49,095 bases of DNA from assembly GCA_022627495.1 (NCBI GenBank), contig JAKEGJ010000020.1:1-49095 (forward strand), read 5' to 3'. The position numbers were made by a program, and so were the translations under genes. Positions 41,697 to 49,094 of this stretch are shown here, piece after piece; the first letter of the stretch is position 1; the number at the start of each line of letters is the position of its first letter. The notes beneath the pieces are model-generated. The model made no database searches. It was not told the DNA's origin and saw nothing but the letters and a program-made list of their open reading frames with translations. The DNA is from Microcaldota archaeon. Lineage in GTDB: Archaea; Micrarchaeota; Micrarchaeia; Anstonellales; Bilamarchaeaceae.

Positions 41697-42950
41697 ATGC
41701 GCGTCATCGCCGACCTGCACGTGCACAGCAAGTACGCCCGTGCGACCAGCCCGCGCTGCGACATACCCGGGCTTTCGGAAGGCGCGAAAATCAAGGGAAT
41801 AAACCTGATCGCCACGGGCGACTTCACCCACCCCGCATACTTCAACGAAATCCGGCGCGATTTGGCGGCATCCGATGACGGGAGCGGGCTCTATATGCAC
41901 AAGGGCGTCTGGTTCATCCTTTCCACGGAAATCGCCCTCATATACCGCAGCGGCCTCGGCCCTAAGCGGATGCATCATGTGGTGCTGGCGCCATCATTGG
42001 AAACCGCGGCGCAGATAAACGACCTGCTCGGAAAAAGGGGGAACCTCCGGAGCGACGGAAGGCCCATACTCGGCCTCTCCTCGCCGGAATTCGCCGAATC
42101 GCTCTTCTCCGTCTCCAAGGACGTGATGATCATCCCCGCGCACGCCTGGACCCCCTGGTTCTCAATATTCGGCTCAAAATCCGGCGTGGACACCGTGGAG
42201 GATGCGTTCGAGGACCAGGCCCGGAACATCTTCGCATTGGAAACGGGCTTATCCAGCGACCCGGGCATGAACTGGACTCTCAGTTCCCTCGACAAATACT
42301 CGCTTGTGTCGAACAGCGACGCCCACAGCCTGGAGAAGCTGGGGAGGGAGGCGAACGTCTTCGAGCTCGAAAAACCCACATACAAATCGCTAACGGACGC
42401 GATAAAGACGAAAAAGGGATTCGTGAAGACGTACGAGTTCTATCCCGAAGAGGGCAAATACCATTACGACGGCCACCGGGAATGCGGCATCATAATGTCC
42501 CCGGCCGAGGCCAAGAGCCGCAACAACGTCTGCCCGGTCTGCCGCAAGACGCTGACCATCGGCGTGCTGCACCGGGTCAGCGACCTGGCCGACCGAAAGG
42601 CAGGGTTCAGGCCGCAGGGTGCGGTCCCTTTCCAGTACGTCGTCCCCCTTTCAATCGTGATATCCAAGGCGCTGAAGAAACCCGAGGCATCGAAACCCGT
42701 CGCCGAGGAATACTCCAAGCTGATACGATATTTCGGCAGCGAATTCGCAGTGTTCGAGGCGCCCGAGGACCAGCTGCGCCTCGCAACCGCGAAAGAAATC
42801 GCCGACGCGATAATCCGCGTCGATACCGGGCGGGTGCGGTGGGTGCCCGGTTATGATGGCGTATTCGGCCAGCTCATCCTTGACGAAGCATCAGGGGAAG
42901 CCAAACGGGGCGCCGTGGACCGGAAGCAGAAAAGCCTCGGCGATTTCTGA
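41697..42950 (+). CDS. endoQ: endonuclease Q (EndoQ), PHP-domain DNA repair nuclease
   Basis: EndoQ cuts DNA 5' to deaminated bases (hypoxanthine, uracil) and abasic sites. The 417-residue protein has the PHP metal site spread over DLHVHSKYA (residue 6 onward), ATGDFTHP, LSTEI, IPAHAWTPWF and SNSDAHS, then the zinc-binding region with HRECGI and CPVCRKTL, and the C-terminal domain (LRLATAKEIADAI, RVRWVPGYDGVFG). Length matches archaeal EndoQ. ATG 41697 is chosen over 41643 because the TATA box is 27 bases upstream and the alternative would overlap the divergent gene. The last 20 residues are a charged tail. Confidence 0.93.
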   Translation: MRVIADLHVHSKYARATSPRCDIPGLSEGAKIKGINLIATGDFTHPAYFNEIRRDLAASDDGSGLYMHKGVWFILSTEIALIYRSGLGPKRMHHVVLAPSLETAAQINDLLGKRGNLRSDGRPILGLSSPEFAESLFSVSKDVMIIPAHAWTPWFSIFGSKSGVDTVEDAFEDQARNIFALETGLSSDPGMNWTLSSLDKYSLVSNSDAHSLEKLGREANVFELEKPTYKSLTDAIKTKKGFVKTYEFYPEEGKYHYDGHRECGIIMSPAEAKSRNNVCPVCRKTLTIGVLHRVSDLADRKAGFRPQGAVPFQYVVPLSIVISKALKKPEASKPVAEEYSKLIRYFGSEFAVFEAPEDQLRLATAKEIADAIIRVDTGRVRWVPGYDGVFGQLILDEASGEAKRGAVDRKQKSLGDF

Positions 42951-42954
42951 TTGT

Positions 42955-43647
42955 TCATTCCCGCATCAATGGCGCGGGCTCTTTCCGTTTTTTCGCGTGT
43001 GCCGGCGCATCCTGCACCGCCCTCTTCGCGGAAGCCGCAGGGTAATCGTATTCCGGAGAGAAGATGTTGACCAGGACCGGTATCGCATAAAACGACGCCG
43101 CAAATCCGGCAATCGCGCCGCTAAGGAGCCTCATGGCGTTCGTGCTCTCGTATTCGAATGGGATGAGGTCGGAGCCCAGGAGGGGCTTGTCTATCTCGGT
43201 GGCGAGCTGGAGCCCGCCATCAAGGGCTATCGGGACCATGGCGAGGAGGAGGTAGATTGCCGGATACATGGTTCGCGAATCCAGCCTCCGGACGAAAGGA
43301 TAGGCCGCCCCGGCGAGCAGCATCGCCGCGTAAATCCCGAAATCCCTTGCGCATATGGGCATCTTGTACCCGGCCGAGCCGTCCCCCTCCACGCGGACCT
43401 CCTTCCGGTCCAGGTAATCGCTGACATATCCTGCGCCTTGCGCGGTGCAGTCGGCTATCCAGTATCCTGCATCGCCGCCCCAGACGCAGAGCGAGCGGGA
43501 GAGCTTCTGGTGGCACGTCGGCCCGAACGCGCCGTAGGCCCATCCCATGTCCTGGCTGAAGGCCAGAAACGGCACTATGAGGGCCGAGCCGCAAAGAAGC
43601 AGGAAAACGAGCATGTATGTCGCATACGCTGCGTGTGTCCTATCCAT
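42955..43647 (-). CDS. DUF2085-family membrane protein
   Basis: The 230-residue protein has four or five transmembrane helices and the DUF2085 hallmarks FGPTCHQKLSRSLC and CARDFGIYAAML, with His/Cys residues that may bind metal or heme-like groups. Its biochemical role is not known. The C-terminal tail (about 205-230) is basic and hydrophilic. GTTAAAAAACC on the minus strand lies about 27 bases before the ATG. It converges on endoQ with only four bases between them. Confidence 0.85.
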   Translation of the reverse strand: MDRTHAAYATYMLVFLLLCGSALIVPFLAFSQDMGWAYGAFGPTCHQKLSRSLCVWGGDAGYWIADCTAQGAGYVSDYLDRKEVRVEGDGSAGYKMPICARDFGIYAAMLLAGAAYPFVRRLDSRTMYPAIYLLLAMVPIALDGGLQLATEIDKPLLGSDLIPFEYESTNAMRLLSGAIAGFAASFYAIPVLVNIFSPEYDYPAASAKRAVQDAPAHAKKRKEPAPLMRE

Positions 43648-43712
43648 CGGCGTTATGCTGGGTGGAAAGGTTTTTTAACTTGTTTCCCGATTAGTGGGTC
43701 AAGGTGATCGCA

Positions 43713-43964
43713 ATGAGCACAAAACTATCTAGACTCTACGGCATGGACATCTTCACCGATTCGGGGAAGTTCATCGGCAACGCCCAGGACTTCATCGTCG
43801 ACCTTGAAGGTGGCGAGGTTTCCAGGATTCTGATCGAGGCCCTCCCCGTCGGAAAAGACGATGCGAAGAAGGCGCTGCGCGAAAAGAGCATCCTGTACAA
43901 GAATGTCAAGTCGGTCGAGGACGTCATCGTCGTGAGCAAGGGACCCGCAGTCCACTCACAGTGA
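43713..43964 (+). CDS. PRC-barrel domain protein
   Basis: The 83-residue protein is a single PRC-barrel beta-domain (LYGMDIFTDSGKFIGNAQDF, then GGEVSRILIEAL), found as a stand-alone small protein in many archaea where it is linked to RNA metabolism or cell division (CdpB-like). The start ATG 43713 follows the GGTGATC ribosome binding site by five bases; a GTG at 43704 is less likely. It is followed 15 bases later by a small membrane protein gene. Confidence 0.9.
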   Translation: MSTKLSRLYGMDIFTDSGKFIGNAQDFIVDLEGGEVSRILIEALPVGKDDAKKALREKSILYKNVKSVEDVIVVSKGPAVHSQ

Positions 43965-43978
43965 AGCGGTGCGCGCCA

Positions 43979-44170
43979 ATGGGAAGCACTCTGAAGAACA
44001 TCATCCTTCTTGTGATTTCGCTGCTTATCGGCATCGGAATCACCTACATGGGAGTTTCCCTGATGGAGCCTGCCATCCTGATAGACCAGACCTTGCAGAT
44101 AATAATCGCAGTGGTCCTAACGCTTTTCGCCTACGTCGCGTTCTATTTCATGACCAAGGGCAGCGGCTGA
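43979..44170 (+). CDS. small two-helix membrane protein
   Basis: The 63-residue product consists of two hydrophobic helices (about 6-25 and 37-58) joined by a short loop (SLMEPAILIDQT) and a short polar end. It follows the PRC-barrel gene closely and probably shares its mRNA. Its last about 54 bases overlap the 3' end of the convergent dephospho-CoA kinase gene. No family recognised. Confidence 0.65.
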   Translation: MGSTLKNIILLVISLLIGIGITYMGVSLMEPAILIDQTLQIIIAVVLTLFAYVAFYFMTKGSG

Positions 44171-44647
44171 AAGCCAGCCCTCTATCTTCTTTTTCAATGC
44201 CTTTCCAGGCCTTACCACGACCAGGCCTTCGTTGGGCTGGCCGTATACAATGATGTCCCGGTCCCCCGCGCTCCGGATGAACGCCAGCGCGGTCAGATCC
44301 TCCTCGCCGTCAATGCGGACCGCCCCGCCCCTTTCAATCAGCTTCCCCGCATCGGATATTATCTCGTCCGAAAGGGTGCCCGGGGGGTTCTTGTAGCGCA
44401 CGGGGTTCCTGAAGTTCTTCGACAGCGTCTCCATCATGCCGTTGTCTATCTCGTGCCTCATGAAAAGATGGTCGAAGACCGCAAGGTGGGGCCTGATGCC
44501 CTCCGACAGGAGGCCGAGCGTGCAGACGTCGCCGACGGATATTATCCTGTGCGTACGGCTAAGTTCAGGAAGCCCGGCATACCCTGCCTGCAGCCGGCCA
44601 AGGGGCCTTTTCAGCTGCTCCCTTATTTCCGGCGGAAACACTACCAT
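44117..44647 (-). CDS. GTP-dependent dephospho-CoA kinase (DUF359 family)
   Basis: This enzyme makes the last step of archaeal coenzyme A synthesis using GTP instead of ATP. The 176-residue protein shows the family segments RIISVGDVCT, HLAVFDHLFMRHEID, FRNPVRYKNPPGTLS and VRIDGEEDLTALAFI, with conserved Asp and Glu residues in the putative active site. Length is normal. GGCGTTTTAAATATCC on the minus strand, about 28 bases before the ATG, is a TATA element. The 3' end overlaps a small convergent gene. Confidence 0.92.
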   Translation of the reverse strand: MVVFPPEIREQLKRPLGRLQAGYAGLPELSRTHRIISVGDVCTLGLLSEGIRPHLAVFDHLFMRHEIDNGMMETLSKNFRNPVRYKNPPGTLSDEIISDAGKLIERGGAVRIDGEEDLTALAFIRSAGDRDIIVYGQPNEGLVVVRPGKALKKKIEGWLSAAALGHEIERDVGEKR

Positions 44648-44714
44648 GCCGGTAAAACCCCGCGGATATTTAAAACGCCTCCGCCGCCAACCCGTCCCGC
44701 ACGCGTTGCGGCGC

Positions 44715-45365
44715 CTAAAGAATACGGTATCCCTTATCGTTTCCGACTATGATTATGTCGAATCTGGTGAAAATGCCGTTCTCGACTATTCCCGGCATGC
44801 TTTTAAGCCACTCTTCGGTCTTTTTCGGCTCTTCCAGAATCATTTCGAAATCGATTATGAAGCTGCCGTTGTCGCTGATGACCGGGCCCAGTTTCGCCTT
44901 GGCCATCCTTATCCTGGGCTTGTACTCCTTCAGGTGCCGCATGATCAGGGGCGCGGCAATCGGGAGGACTTCCAGGTTGACTTCGCCCTCGAGCACGCCG
45001 TCCTGGACCTTGCTCTCGTCGACTATTATGATGAACTTCTTGGCGTTGTAGCCGATAATCTTCTCGCGCGTAAGCGCCCCGCCGCCGCCTTTTAAGAGCG
45101 CGGTCTTCGTGACCTTGTCCGCGCCGTCGACTGCCAGGTCTATCTCGTCTATGGCGTCCGTTTCGGTCACGAAAATGCCGTTTTCTATCGCGAGCATCCT
45201 GGAGTCGAAAGACGTGGTGACGCAGGTGACTTTAAGGCCCTTGCGGACGCGCTCTCCGAGGAGCTTGATGAATTCGCGCGTGGTCGAGCCGCTTCCAAGG
45301 CCTATGCACATTCCGTCCTTTACGTATTCGAGCGCGGCCTTTGCCGCATTGATTTTAGCAGTCAT
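44715..45365 (-). CDS. rpiA: ribose-5-phosphate isomerase A
   Basis: RpiA interconverts ribose 5-phosphate and ribulose 5-phosphate. The 216-residue protein has the conserved sequences CIGLGSGSTTREFI, TTSFDSRMLA, DLAVDGADKV (with catalytic Asp), LLKGGGGALTREK (catalytic Glu and Lys) and IIVDESK. Length is normal. The start ATG at 45365 fits the family N-terminus (MTAKINAAKAALEYV); longer frames upstream lack homology. It lies 37 bases after the preceding small gene on the same strand. Confidence 0.96.
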   Translation of the reverse strand: MTAKINAAKAALEYVKDGMCIGLGSGSTTREFIKLLGERVRKGLKVTCVTTSFDSRMLAIENGIFVTETDAIDEIDLAVDGADKVTKTALLKGGGGALTREKIIGYNAKKFIIIVDESKVQDGVLEGEVNLEVLPIAAPLIMRHLKEYKPRIRMAKAKLGPVISDNGSFIIDFEMILEEPKKTEEWLKSMPGIVENGIFTRFDIIIVGNDKGYRIL

Positions 45366-45402
45366 CCAAACCACGCCCCCAAGCAATCCCGGGCAATCCT
45401 CA

Positions 45403-45699
45403 TCAATCCGTCTTGCTGAACGTAATGCCCTTTGCGTCATCCTGGCGCAGGACTTCGAGCACGTTCCCTTTCTGGTCCGCCAGCGACATCTCGGTGAAGT
45501 TCTCACCCACCCTGACCGTGATTATCCTGGGGCGGTTGTCCAGCATGACCTTTATGCTGTAAATCCTCTGCCTCTGGTTGTAGCCGTATTCGACCTTGCA
45601 TCCCTTGTACAGGCCTTCCCTGCCCATCAGCAATGCGAGCGAGGACTGGTTGACCGCTTTCTTGAGGGCAAGCTTGTCCGTGTTGTCTATCATCCCCAT
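45403..45699 (-). CDS. small conserved-looking protein of unknown function
   Basis: The 98-residue product is mixed alpha/beta and basic (KGCKVEYGYNQRQRIYSIKV, DNRPRIITVRVGENFTEM); it could be a nucleic-acid or ribosome-associated protein, but no family was recognised. The start ATG 45699 is fixed by a GGGTGA ribosome binding site (minus strand, 45711-45706) that overlaps the stop of the gene before. It is the middle gene of a three-gene set ending in rpiA. Confidence 0.72.
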   Translation of the reverse strand: MGMIDNTDKLALKKAVNQSSLALLMGREGLYKGCKVEYGYNQRQRIYSIKVMLDNRPRIITVRVGENFTEMSLADQKGNVLEVLRQDDAKGITFSKTD

Positions 45700-45704
45700 C
45701 GGAT

Positions 45705-45923
45705 TCACCCGAGCGTGTTCTGGAAAAGCTTCCATGTCGCGCTTACGACCTGCTCCGCCCGCCTCTCCTGCTCGTCCATCGCATTCCTTATGACCGGCTT
45801 CATCTGGAGGAAGCTGGCCGGCTGCTGCACCGGCTCCGGCGGCCTGGCCTGGGGGTGCATCCCAAGGAGGGCCCTCTGCTTGTCGGCCATCCTCTGCTCT
45901 TCCGACTGTTCGGTTCTTGCCAT
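45705..45923 (-). CDS. small charged protein of unknown function
   Basis: The 72-residue product is helical with a Pro-rich middle (HPQARPPEPVQQPASF) and no Cys or membrane segment. ATG 45923 follows GAGGTAG; ATG 45929 is an alternative. It is coupled to the next gene by the stop/ribosome binding site overlap. Length and charge recall small archaeal nucleic-acid-binding proteins such as PDCD5-like ones, but I see no convincing match. Confidence 0.65.
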   Translation of the reverse strand: MARTEQSEEQRMADKQRALLGMHPQARPPEPVQQPASFLQMKPVIRNAMDEQERRAEQVVSATWKLFQNTLG

Positions 45924-45942
45924 AATCATCTACCTCAGAACT

Positions 45943-45956
45943 AGCAATAATAATGC
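45943..45956. promoter_or_regulatory. TATA-like element between alaX and the divergent small gene
   Basis: GCAATAATAATGC is a near-palindrome midway between the minus-strand start (45923) and the alaX start (45977), about 25-29 bases from each. Confidence 0.4.
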
Positions 45957-45976
45957 TTTCCTGCATTTTTAAGATT

Positions 45977-46690
45977 ATGGGAGAGGCATTGTATCTTGAG
46001 GATTCCTACGCCCGCGAGTGCCTTGCCGCGGTGGCGAGTGCATGCGGCAGGGAAGTCGTACTGGACCGGACGGTATTCTACCCCAGGGGCGGCGGGCAGC
46101 CGTCTGACACGGGTAAGCTCATCGCGTCTTCCGGTGCCGAGTTCCGCGTCGTGAACGTGGTTAGGAAGGATGGGCTGATAACCCACGAGCTCGACCGCGA
46201 GGCCCAATTTTCCCCCGGAGAATCCGTCAAATGCGTCCTGGACTGGGAGCGGCGATACCGGCTGATGCGGATGCATACCGCCGCGCACGTCCTGGGCGCT
46301 GCCATGTACCATGAACTGGGCGTGCTCATAACCGGAAACCAGCTTGAAGAGGGCCGGGCCCGCTTCGACTTCAGCCTGGAGTCCTTTGACCGGGCTAAAT
46401 TCGAGGATGCCGTCCGCAAGGCGAACGAGGCGCTTTCCGGCGGCGCGGAACTGAAGGTCTATTCGCTCCCCCGCGAAGAGGCTATGAAGATTCCGGGAGT
46501 CGTCAAGCTGGCAAATGCGCTTCCGCCGTCCATCACCATCCTCCGCATCGTCGAAATCCCCGGTGTGGATATCCAGGCGGACGGCGGGACGCATGTTCGG
46601 AGCCTCCGGGAGGTCGGGCGCATCGAAATCCTGAAGCTAGAGAACAAGGGCAAGGACAACAGGAGGATTTATTTTAGTTTATCAGGATAA
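45977..46690 (+). CDS. alaX: alanyl-tRNA editing protein AlaX
   Basis: AlaX hydrolyses Ser or Gly wrongly attached to tRNA-Ala. The 237-residue protein has an N-terminal AlaRS-type beta-domain (FYPRGGGQPSDTGKL) and the editing core with zinc motif MHTAAHVLG (HxxxH) and the C-terminal DGGTHVRSLREVG, then NKGKDNRR. In the second zinc motif Asp stands where AlaRS has Cys (DGGTH for CGGTH), which I believe occurs in AlaX forms. ATG 45977 is about 29 bases from a TATA-like AATAATAATGC; an upstream ATG at 45953 lacks family support. Confidence 0.93.
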   Translation: MGEALYLEDSYARECLAAVASACGREVVLDRTVFYPRGGGQPSDTGKLIASSGAEFRVVNVVRKDGLITHELDREAQFSPGESVKCVLDWERRYRLMRMHTAAHVLGAAMYHELGVLITGNQLEEGRARFDFSLESFDRAKFEDAVRKANEALSGGAELKVYSLPREEAMKIPGVVKLANALPPSITILRIVEIPGVDIQADGGTHVRSLREVGRIEILKLENKGKDNRRIYFSLSG

Positions 46691-46709
46691 TACGCAAAGG
46701 GGTGTTCCT

Positions 46710-47285
46710 ATGAGCAAGTACAAATTCGTAAGCTATCTATTCGTCGTGCTCGGCCTTCTGGTCATTCTGGGGGCCGCATACGTCATAATCCAGTACGCCA
46801 CGGGACTGATTAATGCCGTGGTTGATTTCGTGACCACAAACGATTACTCGAAGCTCCAGCAGTGCGGCATAACCCCGCCCAACGAATTCGGGAAGCTCAA
46901 GAACGAATTCGCCACTATCGTCCTGCCCGCGATGTACCTCGGCCTGCCCGGCGTCCTCATCATCGTCTCCGCGCTGATGTTCCTCGCCGGCTTCTATTAT
47001 CACCGGGGCAAGCTGGAGGACGAGGCGCGCAAGCATGAGGAGCTGGAGCGCCAGATGGTGCACAAGATAGTCCAGAAAATGGAGACCGAGAAGAGCCCTG
47101 CGCCGCCAAAGCCCTCCACGCCAAACCGGAGGCCGCAAATCCGGCAGGAGCCGGAAGAAGAGCCGGACGAGGCCGCGCCGGATGAGGAGGCGCCTCCAGA
47201 AGAAGAGGCGGAAGCCGAAGAAGCCCCGGAAGAAGAGCCGGAAGAGCTTCCGAAGCCGAAACCTGCCTTCAAGAAGAGGAAATAG
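46710..47285 (+). CDS. two-helix membrane protein with acidic Pro/Glu tail
   Basis: The 191-residue protein has transmembrane helices at about 6-32 and 70-93, a short loop with one Cys between them, a charged helix (YHRGKLEDEARKHEELERQM) and a long disordered tail of Pro/Glu repeats (about 130-180) ending in basic residues (KPAFKKRK). An AGGGGTG ribosome binding site precedes the ATG. It lies 19 bases after alaX and may be co-transcribed. No family recognised; the acidic-then-basic tail resembles that of the secretion ATPase. Confidence 0.75.
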   Translation: MSKYKFVSYLFVVLGLLVILGAAYVIIQYATGLINAVVDFVTTNDYSKLQQCGITPPNEFGKLKNEFATIVLPAMYLGLPGVLIIVSALMFLAGFYYHRGKLEDEARKHEELERQMVHKIVQKMETEKSPAPPKPSTPNRRPQIRQEPEEEPDEAAPDEEAPPEEEAEAEEAPEEEPEELPKPKPAFKKRK

Positions 47286-47296
47286 CGCCTTATCAT

Positions 47297-47319
47297 TTCC
47301 TTTTTTCCCTTATTTTTCT
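47297..47319 (+). terminator. T-rich terminator
   Basis: CCTTTTTTCCCTTATTTTTC follows the stop of the acidic-tail protein within 15-30 bases, an archaeal intrinsic terminator pattern. Confidence 0.45.
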
Positions 47320-47320
47320 G

Positions 47321-47367
47321 ACCCGCCTCAGACATTTCCACGGAAATCAGCCGTGCTGAGAAGCGGG
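47321..47367. other. strong inverted-repeat structure upstream of the LAGLIDADG gene
   Basis: ACCCGC-CTCAG (47321-47331) pairs with CTGAG-AA-GCGGG (47356-47367) with a two-base bulge, and inside it ATTTCC-AC-GGAAAT (47334-47347) forms a second stem. The folded element might be a small RNA, a terminator-like hairpin or a binding site. Confidence 0.4.
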
Positions 47368-47395
47368 CTTATCCTGCAGCGGCTCTCATATTCCC

Positions 47396-48061
47396 ATGGA
47401 ACGCGAACTGGCTGAGCTCGTAGGAATACTGCTCGGGGATGGCTCACTGGGCATTTACAAGTCAAGACCGAATGGGAAAACCAAACTCCAGCATCGTATT
47501 AAAATATCCCTCAATTCGGAGAAAGATGCCGAATATGCGAACTATATTTCCTCCCTGTTCGCGGTCATATTCCACAAACGCCCGACGCTCCGGAAAAGGA
47601 AGGAATCGAACACCCTCGACCTTTATCTATTAGGACGGGAGCACCTTGAATTCCTGGTAAGCGAGGGGCTTGTCCTGGCCCCGAAATGGCAAAGAGCGGT
47701 CATCCCGGCACGTTTTCTTGCGCCGCCGCTGGACCTGCTGGTTCTGCGCGGTTACATGGATACTGATGGATGTATTGCCGCAGTCAACAACAACGGCATC
47801 CGGTATCCCAGGATAGAGATGAAAATCAGCCCTGCGCCCATGCAGGGTCAGCTGATGGGGATAATGGGACGCAATGGTTTTCGGCCCCAGATCAACCGCC
47901 TGGAGCGGGGCAAAGTGCGGGTCGTTCTTGCCGGGAATGAAAATCTCGCCAGATGGAACGCAACTGTCGGGTTTTCAAACGAGCGGAACCTTCGCGTCGC
48001 CAGGTCTTTTCTCGATGCCTCCTCTACCAAGCAGCCTTATAAAAGGCTCGCCCGATATTAG
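47396..48061 (+). CDS. LAGLIDADG homing endonuclease-like protein
   Basis: The 221-residue protein has two LAGLIDADG helices: ELVGILLGDGSLG (about 7-19) and LRGYMDTDGCI (about 119-129), each with the acidic residue needed for DNA cleavage, separated by about 110 residues as in monomeric two-motif enzymes. Basic, aromatic-rich strands between them fit DNA binding. It is free-standing, not inside an open reading frame as an intein nor inside the tRNA intron, but lies 61 bases upstream of an intron-containing tRNA on the same strand. It may be a homing nuclease, a former intron maturase, or a domesticated relative. Confidence 0.85.
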   Translation: MERELAELVGILLGDGSLGIYKSRPNGKTKLQHRIKISLNSEKDAEYANYISSLFAVIFHKRPTLRKRKESNTLDLYLLGREHLEFLVSEGLVLAPKWQRAVIPARFLAPPLDLLVLRGYMDTDGCIAAVNNNGIRYPRIEMKISPAPMQGQLMGIMGRNGFRPQINRLERGKVRVVLAGNENLARWNATVGFSNERNLRVARSFLDASSTKQPYKRLARY

Positions 48062-48087
48062 TCTTGTTCTGACTTCCATTAGGCCAG

Positions 48088-48100
48088 AATCATATATCTG
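48088..48100 (+). promoter_or_regulatory. TATA box of initiator tRNA-Met
   Basis: ATCATATATCTGG is centred about 29 bases before the first base of the tRNA, as expected for an archaeal tRNA promoter. Confidence 0.6.
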
Positions 48101-48122
48101 GGTGAAAAATCTCCAGGCAAAA

Positions 48123-48234
48123 AGCGGGGTAGGGAAGCTTGGAGTTCCCGCTGGACGGACTGCAGGATGAAAATCAGGCATTCCGGGCGAAGCTCATAAC
48201 CCAGAGACCGGTAGTTCAAATCTACCCCCCGCTA
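48123..48234 (+). tRNA. initiator tRNA-Met (CAT) with a non-canonical intron at 30/31
   Basis: The acceptor stem AGCGGGG/CCCCGCT has the initiator pair A1-U72, followed by discriminator A; the T arm is GGTAG-TTCAAAT-CTACC. The 37-nt intron (48155-48191) splits the anticodon stem: exon 1 ends CGCTGG and exon 2 starts G-CTCATAA-CCCAG, so splicing restores stem CTGGG/CCCAG around anticodon CAT. A BHB is visible: central helix CGCT/GGCG (one G-U), bulges GGA and AAG, inner stem CGGA/TCCG continuing as TGC/GCA. CCA is not encoded. Confidence 0.92.
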
Positions 48235-48248
48235 TATCAATTGCGGGC

Positions 48249-48270
48249 TTTGGACGGAACGCCGTCCAAA
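48249..48270. repeat. perfect 9-bp hairpin after the tRNA gene
   Basis: TTTGGACGG (48249-48257) and CCGTCCAAA (48262-48270) are separated by four bases. It lies 15 bases beyond the tRNA 3' end and may aid termination or processing. The next 75 bases show nothing recognisable. Confidence 0.55.
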
Positions 48271-48346
48271 CCAACCGCTATTTCTATTTCTGCTGTTTCG
48301 TGTTTCGGGTTCAGTGTTCCGAAAGACATGCGCCCCCCATGCGCCC

Positions 48347-48874
48347 TCAGGATAGCAGTGCCAGCGTGAACGAGCCCAGCAGCGCAAGCAGGATGTACCG
48401 CAGGACCCTTCCGGCCGCGCATGAAATCAGGTAGCGCCACCAGGGGATTTTGAGGCCGCCTGCGATGACTCCGGCGATGTCGAATAAGGGATTCGGGAGG
48501 AATGCAAGGGCGAATATGCCGGCCATGCCGAACTTTTCGACGAATTCCTGTATTTTTTTCGTTTCCTTTATGCGGCTGTTCATCAGGTCCCGCACGCCGT
48601 CCCCGGCAATGTACCCTGTCAGCTCCCCTATCGCAGAGCCTGCCCCGGCCACGACACCGAGCAATACGGGGTCCAGGGTGGCGCTCATCGCGATGACTAT
48701 CGCCCATCCGGGCGCGGGGAAAAGGATGGTTGCAGAACTGAGGGCGGCTATAAGGAATGCGCCCAGGTATCCGTATGCGCCGAGCGCAGCGATATCCTTG
48801 GTAAAATAAAGGACTGCAGCGCCTATCGCTATTGCGAAAACTATCTCCACTATGCCCTCGAGCTTCTTTTCCAT
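48347..48874 (-). CDS. VTT-domain (DedA/SNARE-associated, YqaA-like) membrane protein
   Basis: The 175-residue protein has four to five hydrophobic segments and VTT/DedA-type features: a re-entrant loop-like SSATILFPAPGWAIVIAM, GAGSAIGELTGYIAGDGV with small-residue packing, and FALAFLPNPLFDIAGVIAGGLKIPWWRY. Family members act in lipid scrambling or undecaprenyl/polyprenyl-phosphate recycling. Length is slightly short of bacterial DedA (about 200) and similar to archaeal YqaA-type. It stands alone on the minus strand. Confidence 0.88.
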   Translation of the reverse strand: MEKKLEGIVEIVFAIAIGAAVLYFTKDIAALGAYGYLGAFLIAALSSATILFPAPGWAIVIAMSATLDPVLLGVVAGAGSAIGELTGYIAGDGVRDLMNSRIKETKKIQEFVEKFGMAGIFALAFLPNPLFDIAGVIAGGLKIPWWRYLISCAAGRVLRYILLALLGSFTLALLS

Positions 48875-48998
48875 AAAAATCTGATGCGGTTCAGGAATGA
48901 CGTTCTCATCATCAGTCAGTAATACCTCTTCTCATCATGACCGCAAAGAAGTATAATATGAAAAACTATAAAAAAGGGGCATCAAGGCGGCGGTGCCG

Positions 48999-49094
48999 CT
49001 ACGGAAGCATGTGGACCGCTATTGTGGTCTGCGTCCCGCCTGCGCCTGCAGTCGTCGGGTGGATGGTTATCTCCACGCCGCCTGTTCCGCTTGC
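48999..49094 (-). CDS. C-terminal fragment of a CDS entering from the right
   Basis: Reading the minus strand from the window edge, a frame encodes about 31 residues rich in Gly, Thr and Val (GGVEITIHPTTAGAGG, ending AVHMLP) before a TAG at 49001-48999. The residue pattern suggests beta-strands of an exported or filament protein, but too little is present to name it. An A/T-rich stretch follows the stop. Confidence 0.5.
   Translation of the reverse strand, partial: ASGTGGVEITIHPTTAGAGGTQTTIAVHMLP

Noticed and set aside
45977-46690. Loss of the zinc cysteine in AlaX as a sign of inactivation
   Set aside because: The DGGTH form appears, as far as I recall, in ordinary archaeal AlaX proteins, and the HxxxH motif and other core residues are intact.
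47396-48061. Intein or intron-encoded location of the LAGLIDADG gene
   Set aside because: It has its own start and stop and is not embedded in a host frame; the adjacent tRNA intron is only 37 nt.
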